Source: Shinella kummerowiae (GTDB taxonomy: Bacteria > Pseudomonadota > Alphaproteobacteria > Rhizobiales > Rhizobiaceae). From it: DNA of 49,346 bases. The translations under genes and the position numbers were made by a program. Where the stretch lies: contig NZ_WUMK01000019.1 of the NCBI RefSeq assembly GCF_009827055.1, positions 1-49,346 of the forward strand. The letters run 5' to 3'. Below are positions 43,262-49,346 of this stretch, piece by piece (position 1 is the first letter of the stretch; the number at the start of each line of letters is the position of its first letter). The notes under the pieces are model-generated. The model was not told the origin of the DNA and searched no databases. It saw only the letters and a list, made by a program, of their open reading frames with translations.

Positions 43262-44332
43262 ATGATAGCCGGTAGCCGCCTCTGGCTCGCCCTCCTCCTG
43301 CTCGCGGCCCTATCGGTCGGCGGGTTCTATGCCTGGCTGCAGGCCGGCAATGGTGCGCTGCCGAACGGGCTGGCGAGCGGCAACGGGCGCATCGAGGCCG
43401 TCGAGATCGATATCTCGGCGAAATCGCCGGGGCGGATCAAGGATATCCTCGTCGACGAAGGCGACTTCGTGAAGGCGGGCGATGTGCTGGCCCGCATGGA
43501 TACGGCGGAACTTTCGGCCCGTCGCCGGCAGGCGGAGGCGCAATTACAGCGCGCCTCCATCGGCGTGGACACCGCCGGGACGCTGATCGTCCAGCGGGAG
43601 GCCGAGAAGACGGCGGCCGCCGCCGTGGTGACGCAGCGCGAAGCCGAGCACGATGTTGCGCAACGCACGCTGGCGCGCTCGGAACAGCTCGCCGCCAGCA
43701 ACACGGTCTCGCAGCAGATCCTCGACAATGGCCGCGCAGCCGAGCGCAGCGCCGCCGCCGCGGTGGCCGCCGCCAGGGCACAGCTTGCAGCGAGCGAAGC
43801 GGCGATCAATGCGGCGCGGGCGATGGTCGTGGATGCGCAGGCCGCCGTGGACGCGGCGCGCGCCGCGATCGAGGCCATCGACACGGAAATCGACGACGGG
43901 ACGCTGCGGGCGCCGCGCGACGGGCGCGTGCAGTATCGCGTCGCCCAGCCGGGCGAGGTGCTCGGCAGCGGCGGCCGGGTGCTCAACCTTGTCGATCTCG
44001 GCGATGTCTCCATGACGTTCTTCCTGTCCACCGCCGATGCCGGCCGTGTCGCCATCGGCACGGAGGTCCGCCTCGTGCTCGATGCCGCGCCCCAATATGT
44101 CATTCCCGCCCGGGCGACCTTCGTCGCCGACGTGGCGCAGTTCACCCCGAAGACGGTCGAGACCGAGGAGGAGCGCCAGAAGCTGATGTTCCGAATCAAG
44201 GCGAAAATCGCACCAGAATTGCTGCGCAAATATATCCAGCAGGTGAAGACGGGCCTTCCCGGCGTCGCCTATATTCGGCTCGATCCGAAGGCGGAATGGC
44301 CCGCCGCCCTTAACGGAACCCTCCTGCAATGA
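43262..44332 (+). CDS. HlyD-family membrane fusion protein (YhiI-like)
   Basis: A 356-residue periplasmic adaptor. One N-terminal membrane anchor (residues 7-27) is followed by a biotinyl-lipoyl half ([39 protein letters not shown]), a long alanine-rich coiled coil (about 95-220) and the second lipoyl half ([28 protein letters not shown]). It should link the inner-membrane ABC transporter encoded downstream to an outer-membrane channel. ATG 43262 has AGGGAG; a TTG at 43241 is less likely. It overlaps the ABC gene by 4 nt. Confidence 0.88.
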   Translation: MIAGSRLWLALLLLAALSVGGFYAWLQAGNGALPNGLASGNGRIEAVEIDISAKSPGRIKDILVDEGDFVKAGDVLARMDTAELSARRRQAEAQLQRASIGVDTAGTLIVQREAEKTAAAAVVTQREAEHDVAQRTLARSEQLAASNTVSQQILDNGRAAERSAAAAVAAARAQLAASEAAINAARAMVVDAQAAVDAARAAIEAIDTEIDDGTLRAPRDGRVQYRVAQPGEVLGSGGRVLNLVDLGDVSMTFFLSTADAGRVAIGTEVRLVLDAAPQYVIPARATFVADVAQFTPKTVETEEERQKLMFRIKAKIAPELLRKYIQQVKTGLPGVAYIRLDPKAEWPAALNGTLLQ

Positions 44333-47076
44333 CCCCGCAGGCAACCGCGCCGCACCGGGTGGCCCGGCTGGGAAATGTCGGGCTTTCCTATGGCAGGACG
44401 CGAGCGCTTGATGCCGTCACGCTCGACATGCCGGCCGGCTGCATGATGGGTCTCATCGGCCCCGACGGTGTCGGCAAGTCCAGCCTGCTGTCGCTGATCG
44501 CCGGAGCGCGGGCAATGCAGGAGGGGCACGTCGAGGTACTCGGCGGCGACATGGCGCGGTCCGCGCACCGGCACGCCGTCTATCCGCGCATCGCCTACAT
44601 GCCGCAGGGCCTCGGGCGCAACCTCTATCCGACCCTCTCCGTCTTAGACAATATCGATTTCTTTGGCCGGCTTTTCGGCCACGAGCGGCAGGAGCGGGAG
44701 CGGCGAATCGCCGAGCTTCTCGAAAGCACAGGCCTTGCGCCCTTTGCCGATCGGCCCGTAGCCGCGCTTTCGGGTGGCATGAAGCAGAAGCTGGGCCTTT
44801 GCTGCGCGCTGATCCATGATCCGGACCTCCTGATCCTCGACGAACCTACGACTGGCGTCGACCCGCTAGCCCGCCGACAGTTCTGGCAGTTGATCGAACG
44901 GATCCGCGCTCGCCGCGAGGGCATGAGTGTGATCGTCGCCACGGCCTACATGGAGGAGGCCGCACGCTTCGATTGGCTGGTGGCGATGGACGGCGGGCGG
45001 ATTCTTGCCTCCGGCACGCCGAACAAGCTTCTGCGCCATACGGATACGTCCAACCTCGACGCCGCCTTCATCGCCCTGCTGCCCGCTGAAAAGCGAGCGG
45101 AACACCATCAAGTTGTCATTCCGCCGCGCCCCGCCGACATGGACGGGGAGGTCGCCATCGAGGCGGAACATCTGAGCCGGCGTTTCGGCGATTTCAAGGC
45201 CGTGGACGACGTGAGCTTCCGCATCGCGCGCGGCGAGATCTTCGGCTTCGTCGGCTCGAACGGCTGCGGTAAGACGACCACGATGAAGATGCTGACCGGC
45301 CTCCTGGAGGCGAGCGGCGGGCAGGCAAGCCTGTTCGGCCGCAAGATCGATCCGCGCGACATCGCGGTGCGGCGGCGCGTCGGCTACATGTCGCAGGGTT
45401 TCTCCCTCTATTCGGAACTTACGGTCCGCCAGAATCTGGAGCTGCACGCGCGCCTCTTCGGCATGTCCGCTGCCGATATCGCGGCCCGGGTCGAGGAGGA
45501 GGCCCGGCAGTTCGCGCTCGTCGGCCACATGGACGCGCTGCCCGGCGCTCTGCCGCTCGGCATCCGCCAGCGGCTGTCGCTCGCCGTCGCGACGATCCAT
45601 GCGCCCGATATCCTGATCCTCGACGAGCCGACCTCCGGCGTTGATCCGGTCGCCCGCGACGGCTTCTGGCGCATCCTCGTCGACCTGTCGCGGCGCCGGG
45701 GCGTCACCATCTTCGTATCGACCCATTTCATGAACGAGGCCGAGCGCTGCGACCGCATTTCGCTGATGCATGCCGGCAAGGTCCTCGTCACCGACACGCC
45801 AGTGGCCATCGTCGCCGGCCGCAACGCCGATACCCTGGAAGCCGCCTTCGTCGACTATCTGGAAGAGGCTGCGCCGGTCGAAGGGGCCACCGAGTCCGTG
45901 CCAGAAGCACCACCGTCGCAGGAGGAAAGCCCGCATCCCCACGGCCGCGTGTTCGACCTCCGGCGGATGTTCGCCTATACGCGGCGCGAAACGCTGGAAT
46001 TGCTGCGCGACCCGATCCGCGCGACGCTGGCCACCATCGGCAGCCTGATCCTGATGGTGGTGATCGGCTACGGCATCAATATGGATGTCGAGAACCTTTC
46101 CTTCGCCGTGCTCGACCAGGACGACACCGCCATCAGCCGGGATTACGGCCTCCAGCTTTCGGGCTCGCGCTTCTTCACCGAAAGGCCGCCGCTCGCCGGC
46201 CATGCCGACATGGACCGGCGCATGGAAAGCGGCGAGATCAGCCTTGCGCTGGAAATCCCGCCGGGCTTCGGACGTGACCTGGCGCGCGGCCGCCCCGTCG
46301 CTGTCGGCGCCTGGATCGACGGTGCGATGCCGATGCGGGCGGAAACCGCCCGCGGGTATGTCGAAGGCATGCACATGGCCTGGCTCGCGCAGAAGGCGCG
46401 CGAGACCTACGGCAAGGATGCCGCGAGAGGCGATTTCCAGCTTGAGGTCCGCTATCGCTACAATCCCGATGTGCGCAGCCTAGACGCCATGGTGCCCGCG
46501 GTCATTCCCATGCTGCTGTTGATGATCCCGTCCATGCTGGCGGTGCTGAGCGTGGTACGCGAGAAGGAACTGGGCTCGATCGTCAATTTCTACGTCACGC
46601 CGGTGACGCGGCTGGAGTTCCTGATCGGCAAGCAGATCCCCTACGTGGCCGTGGCGATGATGAATTTCGTCCTGATGATGGCCTTTGCCATCATCGTCTT
46701 CGACGTGCCCTTCACCGGCAGCTTCGCCACGCTGTCGGCGGCGGCCTTCCTCTATGTCATCGTGGCGACGGCGATGGGGCTCGTTCTTTCCACCTTCCTG
46801 AACAGCCAGATAGCGGCGATCTTCGCCACCGCGCTCGTCACCATGCTGCCCGCCTCGCAATATTCCGGCCTCATCGATCCGGTGACGTCGCTTCAGGGGT
46901 TCGGCGCCTTCATCGGCCGAATCTATCCGACGACCCATTTCATCACCATCGCGCGCGGCACCTTCTCCAAGGCGCTCGGCCTTGCGGACCTCGCTAGCGC
47001 CTTCACGCCGCTGCTCATCGCCATTCCGGTTCTGGTCGGCCTCGGCGTCCTCTTCCTCAGAAAGCAGGCACGTTGA
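44329..47076 (+). CDS. rbbA: RbbA-like double-ATPase ABC transporter with fused permease
   Basis: A 915-residue protein. The first nucleotide-binding domain has Walker A GPDGVGKS (44-51), LSGG (147-150) and LLILDEP (167-173). The second has Walker A GSNGCGKT (309-316), a degenerate signature [10 protein letters not shown] and ILILDEP (about 428-434). An ABC-2-type permease domain occupies about 555-915. This is the build of E. coli RbbA (YhiH), reported both as an ABC exporter part and as a ribosome-associated ATPase. It lies between HlyD and a separate permease, all overlapping, as in yhiI-rbbA-yhhJ. Exported substrate unknown. Confidence 0.88.
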   Translation: MTPQATAPHRVARLGNVGLSYGRTRALDAVTLDMPAGCMMGLIGPDGVGKSSLLSLIAGARAMQEGHVEVLGGDMARSAHRHAVYPRIAYMPQGLGRNLYPTLSVLDNIDFFGRLFGHERQERERRIAELLESTGLAPFADRPVAALSGGMKQKLGLCCALIHDPDLLILDEPTTGVDPLARRQFWQLIERIRARREGMSVIVATAYMEEAARFDWLVAMDGGRILASGTPNKLLRHTDTSNLDAAFIALLPAEKRAEHHQVVIPPRPADMDGEVAIEAEHLSRRFGDFKAVDDVSFRIARGEIFGFVGSNGCGKTTTMKMLTGLLEASGGQASLFGRKIDPRDIAVRRRVGYMSQGFSLYSELTVRQNLELHARLFGMSAADIAARVEEEARQFALVGHMDALPGALPLGIRQRLSLAVATIHAPDILILDEPTSGVDPVARDGFWRILVDLSRRRGVTIFVSTHFMNEAERCDRISLMHAGKVLVTDTPVAIVAGRNADTLEAAFVDYLEEAAPVEGATESVPEAPPSQEESPHPHGRVFDLRRMFAYTRRETLELLRDPIRATLATIGSLILMVVIGYGINMDVENLSFAVLDQDDTAISRDYGLQLSGSRFFTERPPLAGHADMDRRMESGEISLALEIPPGFGRDLARGRPVAVGAWIDGAMPMRAETARGYVEGMHMAWLAQKARETYGKDAARGDFQLEVRYRYNPDVRSLDAMVPAVIPMLLLMIPSMLAVLSVVREKELGSIVNFYVTPVTRLEFLIGKQIPYVAVAMMNFVLMMAFAIIVFDVPFTGSFATLSAAAFLYVIVATAMGLVLSTFLNSQIAAIFATALVTMLPASQYSGLIDPVTSLQGFGAFIGRIYPTTHFITIARGTFSKALGLADLASAFTPLLIAIPVLVGLGVLFLRKQAR

Positions 47077-48188
47077 TGCGGGCGGCGAACATCCTCCATC
47101 TCGGCATGAAGGAACTGCGCGGCCTCGGCCGTGATCCGGTGCTTCTCCTCCTGATCGTCCATGCCTTCACGCTGGCGATCTACACCGCCTCGAAGGCAAT
47201 GCCGGAAACGCTCAACCGGGCGCCGATCGCCATCGTCGACGAGGATCGGTCGGCCGTGTCGGCGCGCATCGCCAGCGCCTTCTACCCGCCCTATTTCCTC
47301 GCGCCGTCGCTCATCTCGCAACAGGAGATGGACAGCCGCATGGATGCCGGCCTCGACACGTTCGCGCTCGACATCCCGCCGGGCTTCCAGCGTGACCTTC
47401 TCGCGGGCCGGGCGCCGACCCTCCAGCTCAACATCGACGCGACGCGTATGTCGCAGGCTTTCACCGGCGGCGGCTATGTTCAGGCGATCGTATCGGGTGA
47501 GGTGGACGAATTCCTCGCCGGCCATCGCCAGCAAACCGTGTTGCCCGTCTCTCTCGACCTGCGCGCTCGCTTCAACCCGGAGCTGGACAAGGGATGGTTC
47601 GGCGCGATCAGCGATGTCATCACGTCGATCACCATGCTGTCGATCGTGCTGACCGGCGCCGCGCTCATCCGCGAGCGCGAGCATGGCACGATCGAGCACC
47701 TTTTGGTGATGCCGGTGACGGCCTTCGAGATCATGGTGAGCAAGCTCTGGTCGATGGGCATCGTCGTGCTAGCCGCCGCCGCGTTCAGTCTCATCTTCGT
47801 CGTGGAAGGTCTGCTCGCCGTGCCCCTCAACGGCTCGCTTACCCTGTTCCTCGCCGGCGCGGCGCTCGATATCTTCGCAATGACGTGCCTTGGCATCTTC
47901 CTTGCCACCGTGGCCGGATCGATGCCGCAGTTTGGGCTCCTGCTGATGATGGTGCTGATGCCGCTGCAACTGCTGTCGGGCGGCGTCACCCCGCGCGAAA
48001 GCATGCCCGATGCCATCCAGCTCATCATGTTGGCGGCGCCCAACACGCATTTCGTGATGCTGGCGCAGGCGGTGCTCTTTCGGGGCGCCGGACTGGATGT
48101 GGTTTGGCCTCAGCTTGTCGCTATGCTCGTTATCGGTGCGTCCTTCTTTGCCTTTTCTTTGGGCCGTTTTCGAGTTTTCCTGCGATGA
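47076..48188 (+). CDS. ABC-2-type permease (YhhJ-like)
   Basis: A 370-residue membrane protein. An N-terminal segment is followed by a periplasmic region (PIAIVDEDRSAVSARIASAF, LDIPPGFQRDLLAG) and five further hydrophobic segments. RNPELD-like FNPELDKGWFGAISDVITSITMLSIVLTGAALIREREHGTIEHLLVMPV is the classical ABC-2 permease pattern. The ATG overlaps the rbbA stop (TGATG). With the permease half of the RbbA-like protein it would complete an exporter of two permease units. An alternative TTG start one codon earlier is possible. Confidence 0.88.
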   Translation: MRAANILHLGMKELRGLGRDPVLLLLIVHAFTLAIYTASKAMPETLNRAPIAIVDEDRSAVSARIASAFYPPYFLAPSLISQQEMDSRMDAGLDTFALDIPPGFQRDLLAGRAPTLQLNIDATRMSQAFTGGGYVQAIVSGEVDEFLAGHRQQTVLPVSLDLRARFNPELDKGWFGAISDVITSITMLSIVLTGAALIREREHGTIEHLLVMPVTAFEIMVSKLWSMGIVVLAAAAFSLIFVVEGLLAVPLNGSLTLFLAGAALDIFAMTCLGIFLATVAGSMPQFGLLLMMVLMPLQLLSGGVTPRESMPDAIQLIMLAAPNTHFVMLAQAVLFRGAGLDVVWPQLVAMLVIGASFFAFSLGRFRVFLR

Positions 48189-48197
48189 ACATTCAAC

Positions 48198-48214
48198 TCC
48201 AGAATTTTTCTGGA
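48198..48214 (+). terminator. Possible terminator after the ABC exporter operon
   Basis: TCCAGAA-TTT-TTCTGGA forms a 7-bp stem with a 3-nt loop, 10 bp after the stop. The stem is AT-richer than usual and the T run is inside the loop rather than after it, so strength is doubtful. Confidence 0.4.
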
Positions 48215-48357
48215 TCCTCCCAGTTTTGATTTCCTATGGAGGTTAGGCTTCCATCAATGGCTATTAAGAGAGCCGTGAGCAGGGAATGACGATGTGAAAC
48301 TTTATCTGGAAAACGTCATTCAATTGCATTACATTCTCGTTGAATATGGAGATTGCC

Positions 48358-48666
48358 ATGGCCGCAAACGCTCTCGTACAAACACGTATTGATTCTGAAA
48401 TCCGGGACCGTGCTTCCGCAGTGCTTGAAAGCATGGGCCTCACGGTATCTGATGCGGTTCGTATCATGCTCACCCGGACTGCCAACGAGGGGGCGCTGCC
48501 TCTTGAACTTCTTTCTGGCAGTGAAGCACATGACGCCTGGTTTCGGACCAAAGTGCTTGAAGCGTTAAACGATACTCGACCGGATTTATCGGACGACGAG
48601 GCGGAGGCGCACTTTGCCAAACGTCGAGCGGCGGCCCGCCTTAATGCTGGTGTGCGAGAATCGTGA
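48358..48666 (+). CDS. RelB/DinJ-family antitoxin
   Basis: A 102-residue protein. Its N-terminal ribbon-helix-helix (ALVQTRIDSEIRDRASAVLESMGLTVSDAVRIMLTRTANEGALPLEL) is the standard RelB/DinJ DNA-binding and dimerisation domain, and the C-terminal tail that should wrap the toxin is acidic (DDTRPDLSDDEAEAHF region). ATG 48358 has GGAG; a TTG at 48340 is unlikely. The last four bases overlap the toxin start (GTGA), the usual toxin-antitoxin arrangement. It probably represses its own promoter in the 150-bp gap upstream. Confidence 0.88.
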   Translation: MAANALVQTRIDSEIRDRASAVLESMGLTVSDAVRIMLTRTANEGALPLELLSGSEAHDAWFRTKVLEALNDTRPDLSDDEAEAHFAKRRAAARLNAGVRES

Positions 48667-48956
48667 AACTTACTTGGTCTGCCTTTGCAATGTCGGATCG
48701 TGACGCCATCTTCACATACGTCGAGGCAGATAATCCCGCAGCAGCCGTCCTGATTGATGAACGGATCGTAACCGCCGCCCGCCGCCTGCTCGATTTTCCT
48801 GCCAGCGGGCGCGTGGGTAGAATTGGCGGGACACGCGAACTCGTCATCAATGGAACGCCATACGTCGCTGTCTACGCTATTACCGAGACGACAGTTCGAA
48901 TTGTTCGCGTACTCCACGGCGCGCAGGAATGGCCGGAACATCTACCGCTTAGTTGA
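48663..48956 (+). CDS. RelE/ParE-family toxin
   Basis: A 97-residue protein with a GTG start overlapping the antitoxin stop. KLTWSAFAMSDRDAIFTYVEADNPAAA, GRVGRIGGTRELVINGTPYVAVYAI and IVRVLHGAQEWP match the RelE/ParE fold; the late R-V-L-H-G-A-Q-x-W/R motif is characteristic. The family either cleaves ribosome-bound mRNA (RelE) or poisons gyrase (ParE); sequence alone does not decide, though the pairing with a RelB/DinJ antitoxin is compatible with RNase activity. Confidence 0.87.
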   Translation: MKLTWSAFAMSDRDAIFTYVEADNPAAAVLIDERIVTAARRLLDFPASGRVGRIGGTRELVINGTPYVAVYAITETTVRIVRVLHGAQEWPEHLPLS

Positions 48957-49111
48957 TGACTGCGTTCTCGCAGGGGGGCGCCGGTTCGATTCCTTTCAAG
49001 AGCTTAAGAAACAAGATTTCTTGAATGACGCTATGGGTGGAAAACCAAAAGGGCGGGCGGTCTCCAGCTGGCCAGTTTCATGTCGATGTGTAGTTGTCGG
49101 TCGACACCGAC
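48957..49111. other. Intergenic region, nothing recognised
   Basis: About 155 bp between the toxin gene and the end of the RES-domain gene on the opposite strand. No gene, clear hairpin or promoter seen. Confidence 0.4.
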
Positions 49112-49346
49112 CTATCGCGACAGGCGACCTTCGTCGTGGATTAGCGTCAGCCGGCAAGGCGCCGCATCGCTCCACGTCCAAAGGACTAAATTGGCATCGT
49201 CTCGGGCCGCGCCGGGTGCAAAGCTCCTCACGATCAATCCATGATAGCCGGCAGCGGCAAGCCGACCGGCGAAGGCTTGCGTCAGGTTCTTCTGCAATTC
49301 TCGATGCTTCCTGCCCACCAGTCTGATACCACGTCCCCAGAGTGAA
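49112..49346 (-). CDS. RES-domain protein, C-terminal end (partial)
   Basis: An open frame enters from the right edge with no start inside the window and encodes the last 77 residues. RLAAAGYHGLIVRSFAPGA, NLVLWTWSD and the terminal LTLIHDEGRLSR fit the C terminus of RES-domain proteins, some of which are NAD+-degrading toxins paired with a Xre-type antitoxin. The catalytic N-terminal part and any antitoxin gene lie outside the window, so activity cannot be judged. It faces the RelB/ParE pair, making this edge a small toxin-antitoxin neighbourhood. Confidence 0.6.
   Translation of the reverse strand, partial: SLWGRGIRLVGRKHRELQKNLTQAFAGRLAAAGYHGLIVRSFAPGAARDDANLVLWTWSDAAPCRLTLIHDEGRLSR

Noticed and set aside
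48980..48993. GCCGGTTCGATTCC, like a tRNA T-arm, as a possible attachment site
   Set aside because: The 3' side of the stem does not pair, and no D-arm, anticodon arm or acceptor stem could be found around it.
48823..49326. 167-codon plus-strand frame at the right end
   Set aside because: It overlaps the toxin gene in another frame and the RES-type frame on the opposite strand, with no recognisable domain.
1..49346. CRISPR arrays, insertion sequences, rRNA or tRNA genes
   Set aside because: No regular repeats, transposase motifs or RNA gene patterns were seen by eye; a computed search could still find small ones.

Overview
The window is GC-rich, densely coded DNA that looks like a Rhizobiales (Rhizobiaceae-type) alphaproteobacterium. 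The gene families support this: FixL/FixJ/FixK, a BigR-type persulfide regulator, a class I PhaC, a small host-attachment-like protein and rhizobial-style ArsR and ArsN2. No rRNA, tRNA, insertion sequence or CRISPR array was recognised. Whether it is chromosome or plasmid cannot be told from the sequence.

Layout. (1) 1-1079, minus strand: the start of an arsenic operon (arsR, arsN2, arsC), running off the left edge. (2) 1520-5361: a sulfide/persulfide module. A minus-strand operon (persulfide-dioxygenase-like MBL protein, two YeeE/YedE halves, TauE/SafE) is divergent from a peroxiredoxin-bigR operon. (3) 5499-12228: two universal stress proteins, a cupredoxin, a cytochrome b561, an MgtC/DUF4010 membrane protein, a P1B-type ATPase and a flavin-binding PNPOx-like protein. 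(4) 12345-23861: acetyl-phosphate and PHB metabolism. The minus-strand operon is phaC, maoC-pta fusion, ackA, P2-type cation ATPase. Divergent from it are a phasin-like gene, phosphoketolase and a beta-CASP nuclease. (5) 23877-30300: an alcohol dehydrogenase-acetyltransferase fusion, divergent from an arginine deiminase operon (arcD, arcA, arcB, arcC). (6) 30398-35497: a third UspA, an MgtA-like ATPase, a flavodoxin-fold quinone reductase and a second Zn-alcohol dehydrogenase. (7) 35581-39968, minus strand: a triple-BON protein, a small unknown protein, a host-attachment-family protein, then fixK, fixJ and fixL. (8) 40089-42909: accessory FtsH, DUF2267 protein and Hsp20. (9) 43262-48188: HlyD, double-ATPase/permease and permease, the yhiI-rbbA-yhhJ arrangement. 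(10) 48358-49346: a RelB/ParE-type toxin-antitoxin pair and the C-terminal end of a RES-domain protein.

How it fits together. FixL keeps the haem-PAS residues of the oxygen sensor and FixJ keeps its phospho-acceptor. FixK is a Crp/Fnr protein with an FNR-type recognition helix (E-x-x-S-R) and no N-terminal iron-sulfur cysteine cluster. Nine intergenic TTGA-N6-TCAA palindromes and two TTGA-N6-GCAA variants lie 5' of most operons between 6 and 43 kb, commonly 55-90 bp from a start codon. The simplest reading is a self-contained low-oxygen survival island. Phosphoketolase/AckA and arginine deiminase/carbamate kinase make ATP by substrate-level phosphorylation. PHB synthesis takes up acetyl units and reductant. 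Usp, FtsH, Hsp20 and BON proteins protect the cell, and cation ATPases maintain ion balance. The ars and bigR modules at the left and the toxin-antitoxin/RES region at the right show no such boxes and probably lie outside this regulon.
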